From: G963677915 sp963677915
Lineage (GTDB): Bacteria; Bacillota; Clostridia; Lachnospirales; Vallitaleaceae
Length of the DNA: 64,000 nucleotides
NCBI GenBank assembly: GCA_963677915.2
Contig: CAXXGE010000004.1
Location: forward strand, 4,347-68,346
Reading direction: 5' to 3'
In this document: positions 7,331-16,915 of the stretch, in pieces
How the letters are laid out: the number at the start of each line of letters is the position of its first letter
How positions within the stretch are numbered: the stretch's first letter is position 1
Notes under the pieces: generated by a model
The model's input: only the letters and a program-made list of their open reading frames with translations
The model's database searches: none
Told to the model about the DNA's origin: nothing
Made by a program: the position numbers and the translations under genes

Positions 7331-9044
7331 ATGGTTGGTATTAAAGTGTTCGATGGAATAGGGATTGGAACTGCGTTTGTTTATGAAGAAGTCAATGTGG
7401 AAGCTTTGGTAAAGGAAGCAACGATTTCACCACTGGATACGGATAAGGAAATTGCAAAGTTCGAGGGTATCTGCAAGGATGCTGAAAAGGAAATGCTGGT
7501 ACTGAAAGAACATGCACTGGCTACTGTCGCTGATGAAGCTGAAATCATCGATGCCCATTTGATGATGCTGGAAGATCCCATGCTGTATGACGGCATAGTG
7601 ACTTCCATTAAAAACGACTTGTTTGACACCGAAAATGCCATAGTCATTACAAGGAACGCCCTGATCGATCAGATGAAGATGATTGACAACGAGTATATCA
7701 GGGCGAGAATCAAGGACATCTATGACGTAACAGACAGAATGCTAAGAATCAGCCTTGGCGTCGCGGAAGCTGATTTCAGCAAGATTGATGTTCCGACTGT
7801 GCTTGTCGCCAACGACCTGAAGCCTTCCGAGACGGTCATGCTGAACGACCTGATTGTTGGTATCATCCTCGAAGAAGGAAGCGTAACAAGCCATGCAGCT
7901 ATCGTTGCAAAGGCGAAAGGCAGTACCTTCAATCGTCGGCGTCGAAAAGGCCTGTGATAACATGCGAATCAGGCGTCTCGATCATCTTGGATGCCACAGC
8001 ATGCAAGTATACGGTCAATCCGGATGATGGCTTTGAGGAAAGAGTATGAAGAAAAACTCATAAACCAAAAAGAGGAAAAAGAACGTCTGGACAGTTTGAA
8101 AGAACTGGATGCTGCAACAACCGACGGACATACAATCAAGCTCTTTTGGTAATGTGGGATCGGTACAGGAAGCTGAATGGGTCAAAGATACCGGCTCGAA
8201 AGGTATCGGCCTCCTTAGAACTGAACTACTTTACATGGACAATGACCTGTTCCCGACGGAAGAGCAGCAAATGGAATACTACAGAGCGATCTCGAGCCAG
8301 ATTGAAGAAGAAACGATCATCCGAACGCTGGATATTGGCGGAGACAAACATCTGCCATATTATGAATTTAAAAAAGAGGAGAATCCATTCCTTGGAGAAC
8401 GAGCAATCCGTTTCCTGCCTCAAGAACCATGAAATATTCATGACGCAGCTGAGGAGCGATTCTGAGGGCGAGCAGTTTTGGGAAAATCAAAATCATGTTC
8501 CCGATGATCGGTGCCCTGGAAGAACTGAGGGATGCCAAGGCGCTTCTTGAAAAAGCGAAGGCTGAACTGAGGGAAGAGGGCCATGCCTTCGACGAGAACA
8601 TCGAAGTGGGCATGATGATCGAGATCCCGGCTGCTGCCGTAGCGGCACATGTCTTTGCGAAGGAGGTTGATTTCTTCAGCATCGGCACCAACGACCTTTG
8701 TCAGTACACTTCTGCTGTAGACAGAATGAACCCGACAGTTGCCCATTTGTATCAAACCGCTTCACCCTGCTATCTTGAGGCTGATAAAAACAGTTGTAGA
8801 TGCGGCCAAGGAAGAGAATGTGGAAGTCGGCGTATGCGGAGAGACTGCTGGCGACCTGGACTATGCAGTCGTTTTACTGGGACTTGGTTTGGATGAGCTT
8901 TCAATGAGCGCGTCGATGATCAACAGGGTTAAAGACAGAATCAGAAACATCAGCTACGAGAAGGCTGCTGCCATAACGAAAAAAGTGTTTGAAACCGGGA
9001 CTGCAGATGAAGCGGCCGCTATTCTTAAGGGAGAACTATACTAA
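7331..9044 (+). pseudogene. ptsI: PTS enzyme I, multiply frameshifted
   Basis: Homology to phosphoenolpyruvate-protein phosphotransferase spans the full expected length (about 571 codons) but in several frames. The N-terminal HPr-binding and phospho-His domain (LEEGSVTSHAAIVAKAKG, the phospho-histidine motif) reads to about 7920. Then come pieces TGSKGIGLLRTELLYMDND, IIRTLDIGGDKHLPYYEF, IKIMFPMIGALEELRDA, FFSIGTNDLCQYTSAVDR and VGVCGETAGDLDYAVVLLGLG. I count at least six single-base indels after 7915. No active-site segment is missing, so this is either sequencing error in a poorly covered stretch or a recently inactivated gene. First gene of ptsI-deoR-fruK-ptsH; EI passes phosphate from PEP to HPr. 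Confidence 0.85.
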
Positions 9045-9061
9045 TCTGAGGTGGTGATTCG

Positions 9062-9832
9062 ATGCTGCAGGGCGAAAGACGGTTCAGGATTCTTGAACTG
9101 CTGAATACGAACAAAAGCATAACGGTTAAAGCCTTGTGTGAAGCATTGGAGGCTTCTGAAGCAACAATCAGAAGGGATCTGACGCTGCTGGAAGCGGAAG
9201 GCAAGCTGGAACGGACACATGGCGGTGCCATGCTGGCGGATATGACACCTTTGGATTACGAGGCCACATTCAATCAAAAGGAGAGTATCGAGGCGACACA
9301 TAAGATGGAGATCTCGCGGACGGCGTTTTCCATGCTGGAAGAGAATGAAACCATCATGCTTGACGGCGGAACGACGACCTATGAGCTCGCAAAGCTGATC
9401 GGGCAGTCGGACCTGAAGATCAATGTCATTACAAATTCGACGATTATTTCCCAGGCCATTGCCGACAATCCCAATGTGACGATGATTGTCATTGGGGGCA
9501 AGGTAAGGCTCAACACGTTGGCGACGGTCGGAGCGACTGCGGTGGCCGAGGTCGAGAAATTCAATGTAGACAAGTCATTCATAGGAGTCAACGGATTGAC
9601 GCTCAGCAGCGGTTTGACAACACCGGATGTTGAAGAGGCGGACATCAAACGGGCGATACTGAAGGCTGGCAGAGAGCGGTGTGTTCTGGCGGACCATACG
9701 AAATTCAAGCATGTGACCATGTGTCAGATAGCACCACTGTCGATGGTGGATTGCATCATTACCGACAGCGACCTGGAAAAGTCCTATGTGGACGCTTACA
9801 AGCTCAACGGTATACGTATTATAACCGCGTAA
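9062..9832 (+). CDS. DeoR-family transcriptional regulator
   Basis: 256 residues. N-terminal DeoR helix-turn-helix (ERRFRILELLNTNKSITVKALCEALEASEATIRRDLTLLEAEGKLERTHGGAM, about 4-56) followed by the sugar-phosphate sensor domain with DGGTTTYELA, TNSTIISQAI, VIGGKVR and FIGVNGL. Regulators of this type in fru operons respond to a phosphorylated sugar such as fructose-1-phosphate. It sits between ptsI and fruK with short spacings, and likely binds the TGATTG repeats at 7154-7306. Confidence 0.92.
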   Translation: MLQGERRFRILELLNTNKSITVKALCEALEASEATIRRDLTLLEAEGKLERTHGGAMLADMTPLDYEATFNQKESIEATHKMEISRTAFSMLEENETIMLDGGTTTYELAKLIGQSDLKINVITNSTIISQAIADNPNVTMIVIGGKVRLNTLATVGATAVAEVEKFNVDKSFIGVNGLTLSSGLTTPDVEEADIKRAILKAGRERCVLADHTKFKHVTMCQIAPLSMVDCIITDSDLEKSYVDAYKLNGIRIITA

Positions 9833-9847
9833 TAAAAGGAGAGTCAT

Positions 9848-10774
9848 ATGATTACTACAGTTACTTTAAATCCTGCGATTGACAAGACCGTCATACTGGA
9901 TGAACTCAATAAAGGCGGTGTCAACAGGATTAAAGATATCCGTGTTGACATGGGTGGCAAGGGCATCAACGTCGCCAAGATTCTGGCAAGTCTTGGCGAT
10001 GGGGCAAGGGCCTTGGGTTTCATAGGCAAGAAGAATCTTGGAGAGGTCGAGGAACTGATCAAAGACTATGGCATCGATACTGATTTTGTAGTTATTGATG
10101 CGGCAACCAGAGTCAATACAAAAGTCATAGACAGTTCAACACAAGAAACGACAGATTTGAATGAAGCGGGATTTCTTGTAGGGGACAGTAAGCTAAAGGA
10201 AGTTATGGCACACCTGGCGGAGGATGCAAAATCCAGCGAATTTGTCGTTTTGAGCGGCAGTGCGCCAAAAGGTGTATCGGCTTCGGTCTACAAGGAAATG
10301 ATTCTTGCGGTGAAGCAGAATGCCAAAGTGGTTTTGGATGCGGAAGGCCCGCTGCTCCTGGAGGCGCTTGAAGCTGGTCCGTCAATTATTAAACCCAATA
10401 TCCATGAGCTGGAGGCGGCTATAGGCAGAAAGCTGGAGACGGATGATGCTGTGGTTGAAGTGGCCAGGGAATGGATAGAGAAGTACGGTATCGAGTATGT
10501 CTTGGTGTCAATGGGCGGCGATGGCAGCCTTTTGATAGGCAGGGACAAGACGTTGAAATCGATGCCGATCAAAGTGGATGTAAAAGGTACTGTCGGAGCG
10601 GGTGATTCGATGGTAGCCGGATTTGTACACGGTTTGATGCATGGATCGCTTGATCGTGCATTAGCATATGGTGCAGCATGCGGTACTTTAGCTGTAAGCA
10701 GAGCTGGGACTGAGGTCTTTTCAATGGACGAAGTCGAGGAAATGCTCAAACGAGTGGAGATTGTTGAACTCTAG
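9848..10774 (+). CDS. fruK: 1-phosphofructokinase (PfkB family)
   Basis: 308-residue PfkB-family sugar kinase. N-terminal TLNPAIDKTV and GGKGINVAKILASLG, and C-terminal catalytic DTVGAGDS-type motif (KGTVGAGDSMVAGF, about 245-258) are present. This family converts fructose-1-phosphate (or tagatose-6-phosphate) to the bisphosphate using ATP; the DeoR/PTS context favours 1-phosphofructokinase. Preceded by AAAAGGAGAGTCAT. No enzyme II permease gene is in this operon, so the transporter must be elsewhere. Confidence 0.9.
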   Translation: MITTVTLNPAIDKTVILDELNKGGVNRIKDIRVDMGGKGINVAKILASLGDGARALGFIGKKNLGEVEELIKDYGIDTDFVVIDAATRVNTKVIDSSTQETTDLNEAGFLVGDSKLKEVMAHLAEDAKSSEFVVLSGSAPKGVSASVYKEMILAVKQNAKVVLDAEGPLLLEALEAGPSIIKPNIHELEAAIGRKLETDDAVVEVAREWIEKYGIEYVLVSMGGDGSLLIGRDKTLKSMPIKVDVKGTVGAGDSMVAGFVHGLMHGSLDRALAYGAACGTLAVSRAGTEVFSMDEVEEMLKRVEIVEL

Positions 10775-10822
10775 GTGTATACTGTAACTATAGTTATTAA
10801 TTATAAAAGTTGAGGTGTCTTT

Positions 10823-11071
10823 ATGAAATTATCATTTACTGTACCATTTAAAGAAGGTCTCCATGCAAGACCAGCAGCAGACCTGGTTAAGATCTGTCAA
10901 AAGGCTGCCAGCGATATTGCAATGAGCAAAGGCGACATGAGTGTCAATCCAAAGAGCATCATCGGTATCATTTCTCTGGGTGCTGCATGCGGAGAAGAAA
11001 TTGGCTTTGACATCAACGGCGCAGATGAAGCCGAAATCGCAGCAAGTTTAACTGAATTCTTCCAAGTGTAA
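10823..11071 (+). CDS. ptsH: phosphocarrier protein HPr
   Basis: 82 residues, the HPr length. The catalytic histidine is in GLHARPAADLV (His15). The Firmicutes regulatory serine motif NPKSIIGIISLGAACGEE is present, so both EI- and HprK-type phosphorylation are possible. It carries phosphate from EI to sugar-specific EII proteins and in its Ser-P form acts in catabolite control. Last gene of the operon; its stop is 12 nt from REP locus 2. Confidence 0.95.
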   Translation: MKLSFTVPFKEGLHARPAADLVKICQKAASDIAMSKGDMSVNPKSIIGIISLGAACGEEIGFDINGADEAEIAASLTEFFQV

Positions 11072-11083
11072 GAATGCCAGGGA

Positions 11084-11208
11084 GTGCCAGGGGGTCAGAC
11101 CTTTTGGCACCGGGGAAAACGAAAAAAAGGTTGGAGAGCTTGACGGTACTGCTCTTCAACCTTTTTTTGTTTGCTGACGCGGTGCCAAAAGGTCTGACCC
11201 CCTGGCAC
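11084..11208. repeat. REP-like palindrome pair flanking a terminator (locus 2)
   Basis: 27-bp copies at 11084-11110 (GTGCCAGGGGGTCAGACC then TTTTGGCAC) and, inverted, 11182-11208. GGGTCAGACC subtype. The second copy lies inside the reading frame of the EamA transporter and supplies part of its last residues (GSDLLAP). Confidence 0.9.
11122..11169. terminator. bidirectional terminator between ptsH and the EamA gene
   Basis: AAAAAAAGGTTGGAGAGC...GCTCTTCAACCTTTTTTT, with A- and T-tracts on both sides. It serves the converging ptsH operon and transporter gene. Confidence 0.85.
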
Positions 11209-12074
11209 TCCCTTCGACCAGCAAGATGCCTATGAATATTATGATGGCGCCAGCGCCCATCTGATATGTCATTCGCTCGTTGAATAATAGGATACCGAGG
11301 ACCGCACCGAATAGAGACTCCGTTGAAAGCAGAATGGCGGATTTTGATGCATGTGCGTATTTCTGCCCGATAGTCTGAAGCAGGAAGGCAAGCATAGAAC
11401 TGAAAAGACCCAAATAAACAACTGCGAGCATGCCGCTAAAAGTGATTGCTGGTTTCTCTCCAATAACGATTGCAACTACTGCAGCGAGTATGGATGCCAG
11501 CAGCATCTGATAGAAGACGAGTATGGCCGCAGGCTCATCATTTGCTATCAAAGAAGTGATTGCGATATGCATGGCGAACATGAACGCGCAGATCAATGTC
11601 AGAATGTCGCCTGGATTGATGCCTACAAGGTCTCCGGTAAGCGTCAGCATGCCGATACCCAACAAAGTAATAGCTGCTGCCAGAATGGTTCTAAGGTCAA
11701 CTTTCTTTTTGAAAAACACCCAACTGACAAAAGGAACGAGGACGACATAGGCACCTGTCAGAAATGCGTTTTTTGATTACTGTTGTGTAAACAAGAGCGG
11801 CAGTTTGAAAAGCAAAACCAAGAAAAAGGAATATGCCAAGAATCAAGCCGTGCCTGACCGTTGACATCTTTTTGAGATTTATTTTGCCGGCAGGTGTCAT
11901 TGCCTGCCAAACAAACAAGCCGGCCGATGCGATGGCAAACCGCATGGATAGTTGGGTGAAGGTAGGCAACCCTCCTTCGAGAGCCAGTTTGACAGCCGGA
12001 AATCCAATGCCCCAGATGACGGCTACAAGGAGCAGCAATACGTCACCTAAGAGGTGCTTGGTACGATCGTTCAT
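11156..12074 (-). pseudogene. EamA/DMT-family transporter with one frameshift
   Basis: Two frames together give a ten-helix drug/metabolite transporter of about 300 residues. The N-terminal part starts at ATG 12074 (ribosome site GGAGG) and includes LLLLVAVIWGIGFPAVKLAL. The C-terminal part begins around KNAFLTGAYVVLVPFVSWVFFKKK. They are separated by one extra base in a six-T run at 11769-11774: with five T the reading VYTTVIKNAFLTGAY is continuous. EamA proteins export or import small metabolites across the membrane; the substrate is unknown. The last residues are encoded by REP locus 2, indicating that the repeat entered the 3' end of the gene. Sequencing error is the likeliest reason for the frameshift. 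Confidence 0.8.
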
Positions 12075-12161
12075 ACAGGATTCCTCCAATCATAATATTG
12101 AAGAATGGCGATATAGATGATATTATTATCAGATAGCAATTATAGCATGTAGGAGGTCAAT

Positions 12162-12573
12162 ATGAAATATAAAGTAGCGTTTGTCTGTGTACACAATTCA
12201 TGCAGGAGTCAAATGGCTGAAGGATGGGCGAAGGCCCTGGGAAGCGAGATATTCGATGTCTATTCGGCGGGAACGGAGGAATATCCCGAGGTCAAGCCTC
12301 TGGCTGTTCAGGTGATGGAAGAGGCGGGTGTCGACATGAGCGGGTCACAAACCCAAGCTTCTCACTGACATCCCTCCTGCCCTCGATATATTAATCACGA
12401 TGGGCTGTAATGTCGTCTGCCCTCATGTGCCCAACAAACACAAGGAAGACTGGGGACTGGACGATCCCTCGGGCGGGCCTGTCGAGGGTTTCAGGGAAAC
12501 GAGGGACACCATTCGGGAAAAAGTACTGGAACTGATCAATCGTGTTGAAACAGAGGAGTTGGATTTAGCATGA
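12162..12573 (+). pseudogene. arsC: arsenate reductase, thioredoxin-coupled ArsC type, one frameshift
   Basis: Low-molecular-weight phosphatase fold. The phosphate-loop motif CVHNSCRSQMAEGWAKALG is at residues 9 onward, and the redox cysteines (TMGCNVVCPHVPNK) and the DDPSGGPVEGFRETRD motif are found after a frame change. One extra A near 12350 breaks the frame between SGSQ and PKLLTDIPP; without it the protein would be 136 residues, near family length. ArsC reduces arsenate to arsenite. The stop overlaps the start of the next gene (ATGA at 12570), so the two are translationally coupled. No arsenite pump or ArsR is visible. Confidence 0.85.
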
Positions 12574-12986
12574 AGAGTTACAGAAAAGAGCTGTGGTTCG
12601 AGGTGCCTTCAAGAAGGGGCTTCGTCAATATTACACCGGAACTCGACAAGTGCCTGAGAGAGAGCGGCATCAAGGAAGGGCTGCTGCTTTGCAACGCCAT
12701 GCACATCACGGCGAGCGTCTTTATCAACGATGACGAGGGTGGTCTGCACAAAGACTTTGAGAACTGGCTGGAGAAGCTGGCTCCTGAAAAACCCTATAGC
12801 CAGTATGAGCACAACGGTTACGAAGACAATGGCGACGCCCATCTTAAAAGGACCATCATGGGCCGTGAAGTCGTGGTCGCCATCACGGAAGGAAAAATGG
12901 ATTTCGGACCATGGGAGCAGGTTTTCTACGGCGAATTCGACGGTATGCGAAAAAAGCGTGTACTGGTGAAGATTATCGGCGACTAA
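12570..12986 (+). CDS. YjbQ/UPF0047 family protein (secondary thiamine-phosphate synthase type)
   Basis: 138 residues with the family signatures MHITASVFINDDE, DGDAHLKRTIMGREV-like (DNGDAHLKRTIMG) and FGPWEQVFYGEFDG. Members have been reported to show weak thiamine-phosphate synthase activity, but the true role is unsettled. It overlaps the arsC stop by four bases and ends before a separate promoter for the malic enzyme. Confidence 0.88.
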   Translation: MKSYRKELWFEVPSRRGFVNITPELDKCLRESGIKEGLLLCNAMHITASVFINDDEGGLHKDFENWLEKLAPEKPYSQYEHNGYEDNGDAHLKRTIMGREVVVAITEGKMDFGPWEQVFYGEFDGMRKKRVLVKIIGD

Positions 12987-13000
12987 AGTGTGTAAGTTCA

Positions 13001-13029
13001 TTGCATACAACGCTACCTTGTATTATAAT
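13001..13029 (+). promoter_or_regulatory. promoter of malic enzyme gene
   Basis: TTGCAT (13001-13006), 17 nt, TATAAT (13024-13029). Confidence 0.75.
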
Positions 13030-13068
13030 GTCCTAAGACTATAGCTTAACGAGGTTCAAGGAGGAAAC

Positions 13069-14241
13069 ATGGATATATATCAAGAGTCGCTGAAAATGCA
13101 TGAAGAGAATAAAGGGAAGATAGAGGTTGTCTCAAAAGTTGAGGTCAATGACAAGCACGCCCTCAGCATGGCCTATTCACCAGGTGTCGCGGAACCCTGC
13201 AGGAAGATCCAGGAGAATCCGGAAGACGTCTATAAATACACAGCCAAAGGCAACCTGGTAGCAGTTGTGACTGACGGATCGGCTGTCCTCGGGCTTGGCA
13301 ATATCGGGCCCAAAGCTGCCATGCCTGTCATGGAAGGAAAAGCCATTCTTTTCAAGAATTTCGGAGGCGTAGACGCATTTCCAATCTGCCTTGACACACA
13401 AAATACAGAGGAAATCATCCATGTCTGCAAGCTTCTGGCCCCTGGACTGGGTGGTATCAACCTTGAAGACATTGCAGCGCCGCGCTGTGTTGAAATCGAA
13501 AGACGACTGATTGAAGAACTGGACATTCCGGTTTTCCATGACGACCAGCATGGTACGGCTATCATTACAATTGCTGGCCTTGTCAATGCCTGCAAACTGA
13601 CCGGCAAGAAAAAAGAGGACCTGGTCGTTGTTGTCAACGGTGCCGGTGCTGCGGGAAGCTCGATTGTCAAAATGATCAGCAATTATGGCGTCAAAGACAT
13701 CATCTGCCTTGACAGCAAAGGCATCATCAACAGCAAAAGAGAGGGCCTTGATTTCGTCAAGAAGGAAATCCTTGGCATGACGAACAAGAATGACATCGGA
13801 GGCGACCTCGCTCTAGCCGTGAAGGGTGCGGACGTTTTTGTAGGCGTCTCCAAAGCCGGTGTTCTGAGCAAGGAAATGGTAAAGACGATGGCAGACAATC
13901 CGTTTATCTTTGCCATGGCGAACCCAACACCGGAAATCATGCCGGAAGAAGCCATTGAAGCGGGTGCAAAAATTATCGGAACCGGAAGAAGCGACTATCC
14001 GAACCAGATCAACAATGTCCTGGCCTTTCCTGGCATATTCAGAGGGGCGCTGGATGTCGGTGCCACCAAGATCAATGAAGTCATGAAGCTGGCAGCTGCA
14101 TATGCGATTGCGTCCGTTCTGGATGAAAAAGAGCTCAGGGAGGACTATATCGTACCATCCCCATTTGACGAGCGTGTTGTGGCAGCGGTGGCAGCGGCGG
14201 TTGGGAAAGCGGCTGTTGACACAGGCGTGACCAGAATGTGA
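13069..14241 (+). CDS. NAD(P)-dependent malic enzyme
   Basis: 390 residues, the short bacterial malic enzyme form without a phosphotransacetylase domain. Motifs: AYSPGVAEPC, the Lys/Tyr region, metal-binding LEDIAAPRCVEIE and FHDDQHGTAI, Rossmann VVNGAGAAGSSIVK, and MANPTPEIMPEEA. It decarboxylates malate to pyruvate with NAD(P) reduction in the cytoplasm. Single gene with its own promoter (13001-13029) and a terminator at 14330-14367. Confidence 0.95.
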   Translation: MDIYQESLKMHEENKGKIEVVSKVEVNDKHALSMAYSPGVAEPCRKIQENPEDVYKYTAKGNLVAVVTDGSAVLGLGNIGPKAAMPVMEGKAILFKNFGGVDAFPICLDTQNTEEIIHVCKLLAPGLGGINLEDIAAPRCVEIERRLIEELDIPVFHDDQHGTAIITIAGLVNACKLTGKKKEDLVVVVNGAGAAGSSIVKMISNYGVKDIICLDSKGIINSKREGLDFVKKEILGMTNKNDIGGDLALAVKGADVFVGVSKAGVLSKEMVKTMADNPFIFAMANPTPEIMPEEAIEAGAKIIGTGRSDYPNQINNVLAFPGIFRGALDVGATKINEVMKLAAAYAIASVLDEKELREDYIVPSPFDERVVAAVAAAVGKAAVDTGVTRM

Positions 14242-14329
14242 ACAAATTTTGAACTTTTTGCAATCTTATAAATTTCTATTGAAAATTTATACAGATATGG
14301 TAAACTATCTCAAGTTTTGAAGCAAAAAA

Positions 14330-14367
14330 GGCGTAACCCTTATAAACACAGGGCTGCGCCTTTTTCT
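14330..14367 (+). terminator. malic enzyme terminator
   Basis: AAAAAAGGCGTAACCC...GGGCTGCGCCTTTTTCT hairpin, ending right before the left IS end. Confidence 0.75.
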
Positions 14368-14412
14368 CGATATAGCGTACTGGCCTATAAAATATGAAAA
14401 GTTAAATTTTTT

Positions 14413-16228
14413 TTAGTATCTTAGGAGACGTTGTATTTGTTGCCTTGTCCGATATTTATGATCTAATTTCATGTCAAAAGCCTTAGCGCAGGCTTCTAAG
14501 ATTTCGTCATAATAGGTAAACTGGTACTTATTTGTATCAAGAGGCACACAACAGTAGCTTTTTAAGGAAGATATGATTTTACCAACGGGGTAGCTGTTAT
14601 CCAGTTTCGCCTGCAATAATCTGATTAAGACCAAAGATGTGAAGCAGGTTGCGAAGTGAGCATCTATATGATCGTTTGTGCGAACGAAGACCGGTCTGGA
14701 ATTAAATTCTGATTTTGATATCTTGAAGGTGTCCTCGATGCGTATCAGGCCTCGGTAAATTTCTCGAATTTCCAAGTCCGGCATAGTTAATTCACTGGTA
14801 ACAATGGAATAGTAGCCATCATATTTCATTTCCTCTTTGATTTTCTCTATATTCAATCCTAAAGATTTCCCTGAAACAATTTCTCCTGTGCTCTTGTCGA
14901 AGGATATGTTCAATACGTAAGAAGCCGAGCCTGCAGAGGTAGCTCTGGTATAGTTCTTAGGATGCTTAATCATGTCTTTGGCCCGTTGGATCATCATTTC
15001 TCTGTCAGCCTTCTGCTTTTTGGCGTACTTTTCTGAATAGTAGACCATTTGCCTCTGGTCGATGGAAACTGATTTTTTCGTTGGCTTCTTATTTCCTGGC
15101 TTTGTAACGTTGACTTTCAGTATTTTGGGGTGAATTCTGGATTTGTGCACGAAGTTCGCTGATTCGCCTTTGTCATTTGTGACTTGGTCAACCTGATAGC
15201 TGCCGCTAATAACCCATTTCTTAAATTCTTCGTCTGCGCCCCTGATGGATTGACCATAGACATAACCGTCACGCTGGTTGTTGTCGCCCTTGTTATCGCC
15301 ATTGAGATAGTATATGTTGTCTGAGGTGTTTAAGCCTCTGTCTGCCACAAAAATGATTCGACCATCGGAGAACTCATCTTTAATACGATTAATGATGGGC
15401 CGCATATGGACTTTTTCGGATTCGTTTCCGGGAAATAAATCAAAAGCGAGTGGTATACCATTTCTGTCCATCAGTAAACCCATTTCAACAATAGGGTCAG
15501 GTCGATGATTTTTTTTCCGGACCGCGTTTCCTGTACTTGGCAGCAACAGGGTTGCCGTCTTCGTCGATGGGGTTGCCGTCTTCGCCTAAAGTATCCATGT
15601 CAGAACGTCCAATATCAAAGTAATAGTTGGTGCAGTCAAAATAAGCTACCGACATGTCTCTGGCACAGATGCTTGATGAGCGGTCATAGATCCATTTTTG
15701 AAGGGCTTCGTTATTTTCGCAGATCCATACATCCAACGCATGGTAAACATCATCGAGTGAAAAGCCGTCAAAATCTTCGAAGTAGAAATTTCTGGCATCA
15801 AAGGTTCCTTTTTTCGAGGCTGGATTAAGAATACGTGAGAATACAAGTAACCTGAAAATCTGGTCAACATTATATTCGATTGAAAGATTTCGAGTTTTCC
15901 AGTTCCAGAATTTATCCAGTTCCAGTCTTTTGTATAAGTCCTTAAGTACACCGTAGCCAACGTTTCTGAGATCATTGGTATCTGTACTCATTTTCCTGTT
16001 AGATGAAATCTCTATACTGATTGATTTTTCCGTATTTTTTTGTTCGGTCATATCCAATGCTTTTTGGGTGAAGAAGGCAATGGGGTCTTCGTACTCTGAT
16101 TTCAAGTCTTCCAGGTATCCTAGGCTCTGAATGGTGCGAGTTCGGCTTTGCTTGGTGGAACTGTCATAATAGCTTTCCTGGATTGCAAGATAGATACCTT
16201 TAGGACGCTTGATTTTACGTAAATACAT
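14413..16228 (-). CDS. IS1634-family transposase, frameshifted at an A8 run
   Basis: About 604 residues in two frames: 16228-15497 and 15546-14413. They join at eight A (plus strand T8, 15509-15516); with seven A the sequence GPEKNHRPDPIVEMGLLMD is continuous. DDE-type catalytic residues are plausible at AYFDCTNYYF, FVADRGLN and SIVTSE; the RRY-terminal helices (IQRLLRY) end the protein. Such proteins cut and paste the element. The frameshift may be a sequencing error or a slippage site that limits transposase production, as known for other IS families. The start lies three bases after the stop of the kinase gene. Confidence 0.85.
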
Positions 16229-16231
16229 AGA

Positions 16232-16777
16232 CTAAAGCTCCTTTCGGTCAAGGTGGTATTGTGTAATCAACGCATCAGCGACATCCTTTGGTGATTTGCC
16301 GGAAATGTGAAAATGATTCTTTAAGTCTTCGTAAACATATCCATACCAATCAAGGTCTTTATTTATGTCGTTTAGATAGTAATCCCTATGCATATTCTTA
16401 TAGTCATCATCTTTATAGACAATATCATTTTCGTCACTGAAAACAAGACGATCAAAAATGTTCTCAACTGAATCGGTCAGTTCAATCGAAAATACATCAG
16501 CTGAGCGTAACAAAGGGCGAATCGATTGAATATTGGATAATGGGGTAATTGCAATGATTTTATCGCTTTTTCTGGAGATAAGAGAATGAATTAGCTTACA
16601 GCGGATTTCATCACGTTCATAAAGAGTCCCTGTTGACACGAAAATTTCTAATGTCGTGTTGAGATGTTTTTTTATTTCTTCATCAAGATCATAAAAATCA
16701 TACCCTAAACGTTTGGCAAGCAACTCACCAGTAACCGTTTTCCCAACATTTGAAACGCCGAATAATAGTATGTTCAT
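16232..16777 (-). CDS. shikimate-kinase-like P-loop protein, probable IS passenger
   Basis: 181 residues with a Walker A motif GVSNVGKTVTGELLA at about 7-21, followed by YDFYDLDEEIKKHLNTTLEIF, the layout of shikimate kinases (P-loop then DxD with substrate-binding acidic residue). The C-terminal half diverges from AroK (long acidic segment SDENDIVYKDDDYKNMHRDYY), so a true shikimate kinase role is doubtful. A ribosome site (GGAGG) precedes ATG 16777. It lies inside the IS ends, directly upstream of and coupled to the transposase. Function in or for the element is unknown. Confidence 0.75.
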   Translation of the reverse strand: MNILLFGVSNVGKTVTGELLAKRLGYDFYDLDEEIKKHLNTTLEIFVSTGTLYERDEIRCKLIHSLISRKSDKIIAITPLSNIQSIRPLLRSADVFSIELTDSVENIFDRLVFSDENDIVYKDDDYKNMHRDYYLNDINKDLDWYGYVYEDLKNHFHISGKSPKDVADALITQYHLDRKEL

Positions 16778-16865
16778 CGTGGGGACCTCCCTAGATATAT
16801 ATGTATATTATAACATATTACGCCATATTGCGCCATATATAATATACATAATGTAGACAATAAAA

Positions 16866-16906
16866 AACCCAGCACACACAAGTGTTCGCTGGGTTATATT
16901 TTTTAT
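16866..16906 (+). terminator. terminator between IS and hydrolase remnant
   Basis: AACCCAGC...GCTGGGTT stem followed by ATATTTTTTAT; on the other strand AAAAAA precedes it, so it may act in both directions. Confidence 0.65.
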
Positions 16907-16915
16907 GATTGCTGC

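Larger units (their letters stand above)
14370..16828 (-). mobile_element. IS1634-family insertion element with a kinase passenger gene
   Basis: The left end (ATATAGCGTACTGGCCTATA, from 14370) and the reverse complement of the right end (ATATGGCGTAATATGTTATA, from 16828 leftward) match at about two thirds of 24 positions, including ATAT-GCGTA and TATAA, and are read as terminal inverted repeats. Between them lie the transposase and, upstream in the same direction, a shikimate-kinase-like gene. I do not see a clear target-site duplication, and a second partial copy of the right end (CGCCATAT at 16831) makes that border uncertain. Confidence 0.65.

Noticed and set aside
16232..16777. Considered a genuine shikimate kinase linked to the nearby DAHP synthase
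   Set aside because: It is on the opposite strand, coupled to a transposase inside IS ends, and diverges from AroK in its second half.
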